Shown piece after piece: positions 1 through 9,711 of a DNA stretch of 64,000 nt. A model generated the notes under the pieces. That model saw only the letters and a list, made by a program, of their open reading frames with translations, was not told the DNA's origin and ran no database searches. The position numbers and the translations under genes are program-made. Position 1 is the stretch's first letter, and the number at the start of each line of letters is the position of its first letter. This DNA is from Linepithema humile (lineage: Eukaryota; Arthropoda; Insecta; Hymenoptera; Formicidae), in contig NC_090134.1 in assembly GCF_040581485.1 (NCBI RefSeq), positions 19,025,501 through 19,089,500 on the forward strand, written 5' to 3'.

Positions 1-192
1 CTGTCCTCTCGTCTTCGTCGGCCAACTTCGCAAGACTCCGACTCCCTCGGCTTCGGTCCTTGGCAGTAGCTGTCCTCGATCACGTCGACATCCTGCTCGC
101 CACGGCCGACGGGTCGTATACATTTGACAGCGCGACTTCTCTTGCAGCCTAACGTGCACGGCGTGCAGCCTTGCCAGTCGCCAATGATCCAT
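1..192 (-). CDS. ADAMTS exon: thrombospondin repeat 3 (cut by window edge)
   Basis: The exon starts after GCGCGATTCCAG in the phase left by the previous exon and stays open to base 1. It encodes WIIGDWQGCTPCTLGCKRS, then AVKCIRPVG, SYCQGPKPRESESC and a polybasic tail GRRRRED. The spacing of W, C and PRxxxxC identifies another divergent TSR. The repeat count and C-terminus (for example a PLAC module) cannot be judged from this window. Confidence 0.88.
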   Translation of the reverse strand, partial: MDHWRLARLHAVHVRLQEKSRCQMYTTRRPWRAGCRRDRGQLLPRTEAEGVGVLRSWPTKTRGQ

Positions 193-3100
193 CTGGAATC
201 GCGCGCGATAAGAGAACGGGGTTTTAATTAGTCGGCGACTGCAGGGCGATTATCGCATAGTGTCATGTCCATTCGTTATAGTTGCTCGAAATAAAAGTGA
301 TCAACGCGTGCACACGATACGGTCAATCAAATGCGAAAGACGATATGAAACGTAAATAACAATATATGTGTAAATGTTATTATCATTGCAGCGCTAAATG
401 GCGCAACTATTTTTCTACACAATTTTGCATTACGATTTCGCAATATTGAAGTAAGTAAAAGGGATAATTTCCTTATTTATGTAATTTAACAAGTTCATAA
501 ATGTTTCAAGTGTGATAAAGCGCAATGGCGTAGACTCACCTCGGTACGCAGGGCGCTTGATTGCACGGTCTGACCTTTGCGTCTAGTTTAGTGATATTTC
601 TGCAGAATTTATCGTCCACCAGTCCGCCGATTTTCTCGATGCAACGAGGTTTCGATATCTGTTCTCCCGGGCCGCAACCTGCCGAGCATTTCTCCCAGTC
701 GATGAAATCCCACGAGAATTGGGGTTTACGAGAAGTTCGTTGCTTCAGTCCTAATGAGTATTTCAACGTGACGTTCTCCTTCGGTGAGACCTGTCATATT
801 AACTAGCCGTCAAGAAAATATCGTGAAAGGATAAGATAAAATTTCACTTAAATGCAGTTTCTAAGATAGCTTAGCCGTTATATACTTTAATATAAAAGTG
901 GGAAAAATAAATATTGCGCTTAAGAAAATCATGTTTAAAATACTATCTAATAAAATACTGATTTCTAGTTGTTTTGTAACGTATTTTACAACATGTTGAA
1001 TTGAGAGTCATTATTGAAGAGATAAAAATCATATTCGTTTCGTCAGTTACAAAGACAAAAATTACATACGAAGAAAGCTTAATTTGAAATTTGCGTTCTT
1101 CGAAGATTATAGAAAATCATTATGCATTTCATTATTCAATCGAGTTAATTGCTGACTTTCTTCCTGCGCATTCTTATCAATAAGTTTGTGTACACTCTGT
1201 CTGAGATACGTTATCGATTCGCCCAGCGGAGCGAGAGAACGATAATTAGTGGAATTCATTATGTTTACCAATATAACCAAGTCTTCGGTGACGGGTCCTG
1301 GTATATTCAAAGCTTCCTGCCTTGGCCTTATCATTCCCAGCCACGCCTTGGAGCCTGGCACATCGAACATTCCTAGGCGGTTACTGAAATAATCACGACG
1401 TAGTGTTAATTGCGGAATAAGATTGTGTGCGAAGTAATAGTGTTCGCTATTTATGCGGCAATATCATGAGCTGAACAGAATCGATCAAAAACAGGCTTAA
1501 GAAAAACACCAGGTTGAATAATACTCGCAATGTTCGATAAAAACAGTGAAAATAACCAATGTAAATTTTTTTCAAAATGTTATCACTGGAAAAATAAGGA
1601 AAATTTTTTTTACCCATCAATCAGCACGGTTTTTGTAATTTTAGTGCGCACGACAATTCTAGACTTGGTTGGTTCTGTCTCCTCGACGCGGATATTTCTG
1701 GAGCCGGCCGGCACGTCCGTTATCTTCTTGAGACCTTAACGTGAAAATTCGCTCAGGAGATTATTGCGAAAAGCTAGCTCGCGGTATTATTCGTCGAGAT
1801 TCCAATTTTGGCGCAGCGTCGCGCTGCCGCGTAGCGCAGGAAGATTTATTTGGCTGTCGCGATGCTCAAAGCGCCGCTCGGGATTCCTCTGGGAGAGCAA
1901 GGCTGAACGCGCGTCTTATACTTCTGCTCCCACGGAATTTTAATTCACGAAAGTTCTCGTTCCCGTACTTCCCTATTCACCCCGCCGCGTCGACAACACT
2001 GAAGTTCATCGGCATTTTTGTCAAGTCGCGAAATTCGCTCGACGCGGAATAGTAAGCGGCGACACGCCAAAAAGATTATTATAAAGAATTCAAAAGAGAT
2101 ATTCGGAATCTTTGCTGAAAATTATTGATACAAAATTCACAACTATCATCTTTGAAGCTTTCTAAATAATACGAACGTATTTTAATAATTCAGAAATTTT
2201 TTACTTTGATATTCGACTTTTACTTTAAGGTTTTTATTATTAAAGTTTTGCAATATTGAACTCTTAGTATTCGAAACTAGGAAAAATGAAATCTTTATGT
2301 GTTCGCAGTTGTATGTGTGTAGAACTGTGTATAACTATGTGATAAGTAATATTCACAATTGTGACTGTAACTTATTTTAACTTTTATATATTTTTTTGCT
2401 TACGCTGTTGAGCCACAAACGACTTTGTTCCTTGCTTCAATGTGCACGACGTGCCGTCGCCTTTGCAAACGCCGCAAACGTCTTCGACGGCCGTAGATTC
2501 TATATCTAGGTTACAAGGTATCTCTCTGCACACACCCCCGATGCAAATGTCTCGAATACCTCTGTAGCACGTGGTACCGTCTACCACTTTCGGTCTCAAC
2601 GAGGTCACCAGATTAGTTTCGCTCTTACAGTAAAGAGCACAGGGATTTTCGGAGGCCCTCAAATCTAAGAGAGATAAGTCGCGAAATCAGCGAGATCCGA
2701 AGATCACTTACGGCCTTACCTTCCGGTAGATTATACGCGACCCAGCGGTGAATTCTTCCATCCTCCGGAAATACCCAGTCGTTGAATTCGGCGCACTGCA
2801 CGTCGCGAAAGGAAGGCGCGCCGATTTCGCAGGGCTGTAAAAAATTGTTCGGTGTTTATATCGCTTCGCATTGAAACCGCTCTACTTTTAACTGCTTTAC
2901 ATCAGCACAGCGAATTAAAAAAATTTTTAAACATACAACATCGTGCTACTTTTCTTTACTTAAAGTACGAACATCCGTCATCTGTCGTCCGTTTCCGCTC
3001 GTAAAATTTTTTACATGAAGAAAGTATTTCCGATTTCTGCGACAATCTCGCAGAAGATGCCATCGTCGCGTTAAGTCGGACGTTCGTATAAGTACAAGCA

Positions 3101-6100
3101 AGTTTGCTCGCTGAGAAGCTGTTTGCGAGCACTCTCGAGACTAACGTCAGTGGCGCAAATCTTGTGACGCTTCCTTTCGCCGACACAGTAAGAGCCGCCT
3201 CTAGACGGGGACGGCTGGTTGCATTTTCTTATGGCGTACGCGACGCCGGAACCGCAGCTCCGGGAACATCTGCTCCAGGACGACCAGGCGCCCCAGCCGC
3301 CGTCTGTGACTCCAGGTCGTTCTCCCACCATTAGACACTTCATTTGGTAACACCACTGTAACAGTTGTTAGCCCTGACGTCGCGGCACCGGGAATGACTT
3401 ATGTTACGGGGAAACGAAAAGGCACGGAAGATGTTCCCGAGGAAGTGTATTATGCACGAAACTAAATGATGCACGTCCTTTGAAAGAGCGACGTGAGACT
3501 TTATTATGCCGCGCAAGAGATATTCTTGCGTCTCGAGATCTGCGTCTTGTTCCATTAGAATCGCTAACGCTATTCCCCGACGCGAATAATTATCGAGTCT
3601 CTTTTCCTGCCGTTTTAAGCGCACCGAAAGCTGCTCAAGTGTCTACCGGAGGAATAATTTCAGTTCTTCATCTCGTCGTAACGTAAGCTATTTCGCACGT
3701 TAAAAAATAGCTATTATCCGCGTATTACTCTTTATTTAACCGGTTACTCGTCATGAATAATAATTATTTGTTAAACGTGCCACTTTGCGTGCTCGCAATG
3801 ATAATATTAATACGCGGATGCATTTAATGTTCAGGAAATGCTAAAATTCATGCGCCCCATGCGATGTATACTCCAATCTCGCGATAAAATTCATCGTTTT
3901 ATAAAAATGCTCGAGAATATTACGTCGTTTCGTTGAAAATGGCTACTTGAATTTTGCTACCTCGCTTTTCCATTTGAAACATCCGCATTAAAGTATGCGC
4001 TCAATTCCGCGATAACACGCAAACACACCCGAATCCGCCCTCAACCAGCGACAAAATAATTACTCTCCCCACTGTACAAACTACAATTGCATATCTATTT
4101 GTCTATTTCATTTCACCGATGATTGCATCGACTGTATTGTGAAGCGGGCATGACAAACAAACTGAATTTTTACGCATGTAGGTAGATCAATCTATTTTTG
4201 TAGTCGATGTTATCGTTGCGATTTCAATTTTTTAAACTTTGCAATCTCCTGCGCATCGTTCAATTTTGTTCACTAAATCATCGGATGAAAATTTGTTTTT
4301 CCTTTCACATTGAGTCATTTATATAAAATATCAAATGCCTTTGTTTTAATTATCCGAATCTGCCGTAGCTTTAAAGAGATATGTATGTATCTTGATTGAT
4401 TTAGTTTGCGCCACACAAAAATATTTTGTTATTTAAATCGATATAAATTTCCTGTTGTCTGAAATAAATCTTTTCGCGTTATTATACCATTTGTTTATCG
4501 ATGTATGCAAGATTTGCAATGAAGGTAATAATCACACATTGGTCGTTTCGACGTGTCGGATCGATTCGTGGCGCGTGCGTGTCGACCATTGGACTTCGTT
4601 TAGAGTTCGCTCCGGCAATTAGAGATTACTTGCCGGCGGGGTTCACGAGCTTCATTTCTCAACGGTGGTGTTCGACCTCATCGACACCCCGAAGCGGCAG
4701 CCGGCCGGCTGGTTGGCGCTAATGACTCCCGTCTGTGCGTCTCAACGCTTCGGCACTCTATTATTAACATCGTCATCTAAATCTAATATTTTCCCGATGT
4801 CTGCTATTTGGACACTATTCATTGTTTTTTAATTCACAGTTTCACGCGCACATCGGCATTCTATCGCGTTTTGCTGCACTTTCGGCAGAATCCCTTTTGT
4901 AACATCACGTAGCCGCGTATGCCTGATCAACCACAAAAAACATTTCGGCCGACTTGCCTCGGTTCGATTTCCGAAATATTCGTGACTCGACTTGAAACGG
5001 GTTTTACTCGATGAGATACGTGAATTTTTACGAAGTATATTAGGCTCTTCGCGTGCATCCTTTTATATATCGAATTCTTTCAGCAAATTTTTGAAGCCGA
5101 TTTTTCTGTTTTCTGAAATTATAATCTTAAGATTTATATTTTCAAATACATCCTGTTCTTTTTAAGTCAGAGTACCGATTATGTGTACGTTGCGTTTTAA
5201 ACTTTTTAAATTATTATTGAGTTTTAGATAAACAATTTTTTAGACGCTTTTGAAGTGTATTAACTTTCTATAAGAAGCTTTGCTTATTAAAGCATCAAGA
5301 AATGGCATAAAGTTTATAATTTTTGCAAAGTTGTGAAAATTTTATAAAAGAGTTTATAGGGTATTTGCGCAATGTTAAGCCGATATATCTTGAATACGTG
5401 CTTTGAATATGTACTTGCACATAACTGCTTGACATTTTTAACATTACTATAAGGGCTTTATTGCCTTAAAGACCAATGGAACTTAACTGAAGACTGAAAC
5501 TGGTTTTAATTCTAAAAGGGCGCGTGACTCATGGTCGATGGTGGAACCAGATAGCTTTTTTAGCTTTCTGCTATATACTCTCGCCGTATCTCTTTCATGA
5601 GATACTTAAACCGTTCCGACGTAATGGCCTTTCAGTGAAAGGTTTTCGAGAGCTTTGATTAATTGATCAATATATAATTTTTCTTCGAATCTGCGTATTG
5701 ATACGCTTTTAAGACTCTCGAAACCGAATAAAAATTTATTCATCAGCTATGTTTCCGAAACAATTATCCCGAAGAACACCTATTGAATTGATATTTAAGC
5801 AAGCCTATAATAAAAAAATGTATTTGCACGCACAAAAGCCATATAAAATTAGTTATGAAATTTTTAATGGTTTCAGTGGATATAATATATATATATTATA
5901 TATATTTATTATTCATTTTTTAGCCGAAGAAGCCGTTAAATTAAATTTTTTATAAAAATAATATTTTCAAAATTTAAGCAAACTTTTCCGAGTTTTTAAT
6001 AATTAAATAATTACAGTTTATAACCAAATTATACAAAAGATTACTCGAAGAATTATTTAAAAGGACAAAAAGAAAATTGGTTAATAATTGTCTAAAAATA

Positions 6101-7735
6101 ATTTCTGTCGCGAAAATAATTTTGTCCGAGAATATACAAATTATTACTTTCGCGTCTTATCGCAGCTCTCGTGACGCTGGACGGGTCGTAGGTCATCCTT
6201 TGTGCCTTACTTTATGCTCTTTATTCATAAGCGATAATTTACCCTCTTTTCACCGCACGGGGTGCCCTCCGCAGGTGGTTTCCCGCCAGACACGCAACCT
6301 CTCCCCGGAATGGCGCATCTGAGGATATCGCAGGTCTGAAAACGGGGACGAGATCGTTCCATTTTATTTAGCTAGGTGCGTGCCGATTGCTCGACATGAT
6401 ATCGCGATTTCTCTGGCGTCTTATTCGACATGCGTAACCGGCGAACGTATTTTCCTAAACGGATAAGGTAGGCCGCAAAGGCATTAGTTTGTAGATGTGA
6501 ACGGCAGATGGTGCCTCTTTACGGGCGACGCAGAATCGTTGATACGATAATGCTATCGGATTACGTTAACACGCCGATTACGCTTAACTTTTTTATTATT
6601 ATGGAAAACTGTCACGACGCACCCTTAATGTCGTGCTCTTAATCTGCTTGACTTACTATTCCCATATCACATTGCCGAGCGTCTGATCGATATCGTAAAC
6701 GGCATTGATCGTCTCCGTTATACATCACGCCTGGCAACATTTCCGCAGCGGGAAAATAATGGTCCTGCGGCTCGTCCTTTAAGCAAAATGCCAAACCTTG
6801 TCTGAAAACAATGACTGCTCTGTAGTTTTGAAATTTAAATGTACGTTGCATATATTAATGTAAAGCAGCTAACTCGTCATCTGCTCAGGTAGTTTAGGAA
6901 AATTTAAAGACAAATTTTATTGTTGTGATTTTGAAATGTTGTACCTTATATGATATAAAATTAGGTTCTGATTTTCCCTCAAAGAAATTCTTCGTTTCAT
7001 AAAGCATTATAGTAATAATGTATGAAAAGAAACTAAAATATAGGACGCTAATTTCACATTTTTCCTATTTGAAAATTGGTAATAATTTTCTATTGTCATT
7101 GTTCACTCTTTGACCTCGCTGTTCTTAATTTAATTTGAAATTTACGGCCATGGGATCAGACATTCTGTATCTCTCCATTCCTAGCAAATGCGCCGAGTAG
7201 ATGAGGAAAGCAGCTTTGTTGTCGGCGGACTTTAATAAAGCCGCCAGCGAAAAAGCAACAAGCATTAAGCTCACTCGATGTACGAGCGCAGGTAACGCCG
7301 GGAGCACTCGGACCATTTTTTCGTGATGTACATGTCACCGGGGTGCATAACGGTGGTCTCCGCGTATCCGTTGCCGTGATAAACTATACCGGGGCAGCCG
7401 TTCTCCCGCTGCACGTCGTGGGACATACCCAAGCTGGTAATGAGAAAAAGAAAATCGGCTTTTCGGAGTGGAATATTTATTGGGGCACGCGCGTCGCCCG
7501 GACTGGCTCTTAAAAGGCATCTCGAGGTACACGACGACGAGGAGCCGCTTCATACATTAAACAACGCCCTCGACCGTGACTTATTTACGACGACGCCACG
7601 GCATACCATTATTTCCACTCTCGGGCAAAGAAACGGTCTTTAGGAATTTATTTCGAGTTTTTTTCCCCCGCGGGTTGCAAAAAGGGACCAGTCGATGGAG
7701 TAACCGAACGGAAGGGAACAGCTATCGAAACGAGA

Positions 7736-7796
<61 letters not shown>

Positions 7797-9711
7797 CCGT
7801 TCTAGAATATTCTCGCGATGGAAATGAGGCTACATGAAACATCGGTTGTATTCTAACGGAAAATGTTCGCGAACGATGTTGCACATATATACGCGTGTAT
7901 AGTATCGCGTTAACATTATAAAATTAGTTTTGTTTGACGTGATATTCTATACGAGATTGACGGTGGTGCGTGCACCAGAATTATCAATGTTTGGTTCTTG
8001 CGGCGCAGTATAATTACTTGAAATTTTTCCGGCCGCGTCTAATCTGGTCGAAGCGGATTAAATTAATTATACGCTTACGTGTGGCCTATCTGATGAGCTA
8101 TATGATAACCGGTTGGCAAACCGGCATCTCTCACAATAGCCGCGCCTCTCAAAGGATCACATGTACCAGCGATTGTGGATGTACCGGTGAAGCCGCACAG
8201 GTTTCTCGAGACGCAGACATCTAACCTGGCGAATCATTGATCGTCAAAAGGATGAGTAATCTCGAGATTAGATTGAATTTCCGGCGGAATTAGCTAGCGT
8301 CGCGTACTTGCTAATGAGAATCGCGCAGTCGTGGTGATTTGGATGAGAATCGTCGCCGGGATTCATAGTGCGCTGCCATTCCTGGAAATGCCTCAGCGCT
8401 GCATCCGCATCTTGATTTATTGATAAATTCATCTGTATTTGATAAAAAATCAGATTTGCACATATTGAAATGCGTGAAGCGAATAGATTAAAAAGCCATT
8501 TAAATATTTTTTATCCACAAACATCAGGAATTTTTATGAATATTAAATATATCGGTTTCATCGCACGTTTTCATTTTGAAGTGAAGAGAGTTTTATGTAC
8601 TTGGAACGTGGAAAGCTTTTGTCAATTATTTTACCTCATTTTCTTCCACCTCTAATCTTATAATTCTCACTATAGTCAACTGCATATGTACTCCCAAACT
8701 GACGTCGTGAAACAATCCTGCGGCCTGAAAAAAGAGGGTTTCCTGAAATTTCTATTTAAAAACTTTTTATTTTTAAGAGTATCGATTTACCATATTGAAG
8801 AGCGTTAGTACGTAATTTTCGATATCAAACTCTCGATAATAGTCTAGCAGAGACTTGTCCAATACGACTAGCAATTCCACCGTATATGACCTGCTTTCGT
8901 TTGATTTTGCGGACACTCTCTTTTGCGGACTCAAAGCGCGCTTGGCAATGATTCTGGACGTATTGCCGGTGACGTTGCAAAGATTCTGCACAGCAGCGGT
9001 CTGAAACTCATCCGGGTTCCTTTTATACACGATATGCGGTTGCTCCGTTTCTTTGGTAAAATCATGCCCCGCTACTGGTTCGATTATGTACCACGCTCGC
9101 TTCGTTTTAATGTATCCGACCTGAGAGATAAAATAAAATTGGCATTCTGAATAATGATTTCTTAAAATTCATAACCGATCTGTTTTTTATCAAAAGAAAC
9201 TATAAAACTTTATTTAAATTTCGTTATCTCTATTTTGCAATTAAATAAAAAGGATTATATAGCGTCAGAGGAATAGAGTTTAATCGATTAAACTTGATAT
9301 ACGTTATCATGCTTTAATCGAAATGAAGTAACATTCAACTAACGAGTCCATAACAGGTGGACAAAGCACTGTCTTCCAAATGATTTCGCACACGAGCCCG
9401 ATAGTGACATTGCGTGTTTCGCAATCGCTTCAGCTGCATATTATTCAAAAAATCTCGCGAACCTCGACGTTCTTCGATTATCGCGTTTGGCCCGAGAAGT
9501 CGATGATTTGGATAGAGTTCGATGTGATATTCTTCATGATCAATACGCAGGCGATAGTGAACAGCATCATCGAATGTCGTTCGATTTCGATAGAAAGAGC
9601 GCTCAAAGTGATGAGGTATCTGATGTGATAAGAAACTTCCATCCGATCTAACTTTTCGCGGTATTACGAGTTCGTGATCGTCTGGTAAATCAGCAGCGCG
9701 CGTGTAACGTC
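1..9711 (-). CDS. ADAMTS-family protein, predicted inactive metalloprotease (15 exons, incomplete at both ends)
   Basis: Secreted extracellular-matrix protein of the ADAMTS family. The coding exons, in transcript order, are 9711-9344, 9120-8791, 8724-8635, 8432-8308, 8225-8079, 7433-7275, 6801-6657, 6335-6243, 3355-3146, 2834-2720, 2664-2404, 1734-1614, 1446-1269, 790-540 and 192-1. All junctions have AG acceptors and GT donors and the phases agree throughout, giving about 928 codons. Domains in order are prodomain, metalloprotease, disintegrin-like, TSR1, Cys-rich, spacer, TSR2 and TSR3. ADAMTS enzymes normally cleave matrix proteins using an HExxHxxGxxHD zinc site. Here the motif is HQIGHTLGMSHD, so the general-base glutamate is replaced and proteolysis is not expected. 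The signal-peptide exon lies upstream and was not found; the 3' end lies beyond base 1. The domain order is clear to me, but I cannot assign a specific orthologue (for example one of the three insect ADAMTS genes) without an alignment. Confidence 0.93.
540..790 (-). CDS. ADAMTS exon: end of spacer and thrombospondin repeat 2
   Basis: This 251-base exon starts in phase 0 after ATATGACAG and ends in phase 2 before GTGAGT. It begins VSPKENVTLKYSLGL, the last strand of the spacer. The second TSR follows: FIDWEKCSAGCGPGEQ, then CIEKIGG, DDKFC and a CNQAPC ending. A tryptophan and a CSxxCG pattern are kept, but the tryptophan ladder is reduced relative to TSR1, as is usual for C-terminal ADAMTS repeats. 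Confidence 0.92.
1269..1446 (-). CDS. ADAMTS exon: spacer domain, second part
   Basis: This 178-base exon is read from a fairly weak acceptor (CATAAATAG) to donor GTAAAC. It encodes EHYYFAHNLIP, then LGMFDVPGSKAWLGM and ALNIPGPVTEDLVIL. The IPGPVTEDLVI part is the usual spacer ending (typically APGPTxExLxI). The acceptor was chosen because it is the only one found that keeps the phase of the previous exon and avoids stops; the left boundary is the least certain of the set. Confidence 0.85.
1614..1734 (-). CDS. ADAMTS exon: spacer domain, first part
   Basis: This 121-base exon enters in phase 1 after TTCACGTTAAG and leaves in phase 2 before GTAAAA. It encodes LKKITDVPAGSRNIRVEETE and then KITKTVLIDG. 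The VPAGSRNIRVEE pattern corresponds to the family spacer signature IPxGAxxIxVxE. The spacer often determines substrate or matrix binding. Confidence 0.9.
2404..2664 (-). CDS. ADAMTS exon: cysteine-rich domain
   Basis: This 261-base exon lies between ATCTCTCTTAG and GTAAGC. It includes NPCALYCKSE, VVDGTTCYRG, DICIGGVCREIPC and VEDVCGVCKGDGTSC, all standard landmarks of the ADAMTS Cys-rich domain (DGTxC, CVxGxC, DxCGVCxGDxSxC). It ends in a basic stretch leading to the spacer domain. Confidence 0.95.
2720..2834 (-). CDS. ADAMTS exon: start of cysteine-rich domain
   Basis: This 115-base exon begins in phase 0 after TTTTTTACAG and ends in phase 1 before GTAAGG. It encodes PCEIGAPSFRDVQCAEFNDW and then a WVAYNLPEG stretch. 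The FRDxQCxxFN motif is a hallmark of the ADAMTS Cys-rich module directly after TSR1. Confidence 0.93.
3146..3355 (-). CDS. ADAMTS exon: thrombospondin type-1 repeat 1
   Basis: This exon has 70 codons, phase 0 both sides, acceptor ACTGTTACAG and donor GTTAGT. It opens WCYQMKCLMVGE and then has the canonical central repeat GGWGAWSSWSRCSRSCGSG, with the WxxWxxW tryptophan ladder and CSRSCG. It ends HKICATD, continuing as PC in the next exon. TSR1 in ADAMTS proteins binds sulfated glycans and matrix. The WxxW tryptophans and the CSRSCG serine are possible sites of C-mannosylation and O-fucosylation. Confidence 0.95.
6243..6335 (-). CDS. ADAMTS exon: rest of disintegrin-like domain
   Basis: This exon has 31 codons, phase 0 both sides, between CGTTTTCAG and GTAAAT. 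It encodes TCDILRCAIPGRGCVSGG and ends ADAMTS-like with EGTPCGEKR, directly before the WCYQ that opens the next exon. In the family this place reads LWC...DGTxCGxxxWC. It was found by translating the gap and matching the phase of its neighbours. Confidence 0.9.
6657..6801 (-). CDS. ADAMTS exon: start of disintegrin-like domain
   Basis: This 145-base exon lies between TTGTTTTCAG and GTAAGT. It encodes QGLAFCLKDEPQ, then LPGVMYNGDDQCRLRY and DARQCDMGI. The strongly conserved LPGVMYxxxxQCRLxxG-type motif marks the junction from protease to disintegrin-like domain. In the family this domain supports substrate recognition and does not bind integrins in the classic RGD manner. Confidence 0.93.
7275..7433 (-). 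CDS. ADAMTS exon: third zinc histidine, Met-turn and end of metalloprotease
   Basis: This 159-base exon lies between TCATTACCAG and GTGAGC. It opens with LGMSHD, supplying the third zinc-binding histidine and the following aspartate. It continues with ENGCPGIVYHGNGY, TTVMHPG (the Met-turn methionine) and KWSECSRRYLRSYIE, the helix that closes ADAMTS catalytic domains (usually WSxCSRxYLxxFL). The phases join the zinc-motif exon exactly. Confidence 0.93.
7740..7791. repeat. (GA)n microsatellite
   Basis: About 26 near-perfect GA dinucleotide units. It sits in the intron that splits the ADAMTS zinc motif (intron 8078-7434). Confidence 0.98.
8079..8225 (-). CDS. ADAMTS exon: active-site segment with HQIGH in place of HExxH
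   Basis: This 147-base exon has acceptor ATTCGCCAG and donor GTAAGC. It encodes LDVCVSRNLCGFTGT, then GTCDPLRGAA, then GLPTGYHIAHQIGH. The family expects a CDP-x-RSC stretch followed by AFTIAHELGH. Two things differ: RSC is RGA, so the cysteine is lost, and the catalytic Glu codon is CAG (Gln) at 8092-8090. A single first-base change separates CAG from GAG. The zinc-site histidines at 8095-8093 and 8083-8081 are intact. The exon ends inside the codon after the second histidine, so the motif is completed in the next exon. Confidence 0.93.
8308..8432 (-). CDS. ADAMTS exon: metalloprotease domain, WQ helix and HHD segment
   Basis: This 125-base exon starts in phase 0 after AAATACAG and ends in phase 2 before GTACGC. 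It includes LRHFQEWQRTMNP and HPNHHDCAILIS. Typical family members read FCxWQ and HHDxAIL. Here the cysteine before the WQ pair is glutamine (FQEWQ), and an extra cysteine follows HHD. The alignment is otherwise unambiguous. Confidence 0.92.
8635..8724 (-). CDS. ADAMTS exon: metalloprotease domain, AGLFHD segment
   Basis: This short exon has 30 codons, phase 0 on both sides, between TTTTTTCAG and GTAAAA. It encodes AAGLFHDVSLGVHMQLTIV and then IIRLEVEENE. It fits the family's strand and helix following the first calcium site, where typical members read VAGLFHDPSIG and then VVRL. Confidence 0.92.
8791..9120 (-). CDS. ADAMTS exon: end of prodomain, convertase site, start of metalloprotease
   Basis: This exon has 110 whole codons and phase 0 at both ends (acceptor TATCTCTCAG, donor GTAAAT). 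It begins VGYIKTKRAWYIIEPV, the usual end of the prodomain beta-structure, and continues to PHIVYKR. A basic stretch (IAKRALSPQKR) is the likely proprotein-convertase cleavage region. The catalytic domain then opens with YTVELLVVLDKSLLDYY, matching the family opening in which an acidic residue helps bind structural calcium. NVTGNTS contains N-glycosylation sequons. Confidence 0.93.
9344..9711 (-). CDS. ADAMTS exon: prodomain
   Basis: This 368-base exon enters in phase 2 and ends on a complete codon before GTTAGT. It carries the core of the prodomain: a segment reading LVIPRKVRSDGSFLSHQ, then a YRLRID / YHIELYPN stretch, and the conserved cysteine region NTQCHYRARV followed by LSTCYGL. In the family one prodomain cysteine helps keep the zymogen latent. 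The acceptor is TTTTTAAG. The triplet straddling the acceptor in the exon's reading frame is TAA, so the frame cannot extend upstream without splicing. The missing part is the signal peptide and the first few prodomain residues. Confidence 0.92.

Noticed and set aside
4501..4722. GC-rich plus-strand open frame in the long ADAMTS intron, considered as a missing disintegrin exon
   Set aside because: Neither strand gives the expected cysteine pattern; the true disintegrin exon was found at 6243-6335 with matching phases.
8079..8225. The gene as a pseudogene because of the missing catalytic Glu
   Set aside because: All 15 exons are open, phases match at every junction, and conserved motifs of every other domain are kept, so a functional non-catalytic protein is the better reading.
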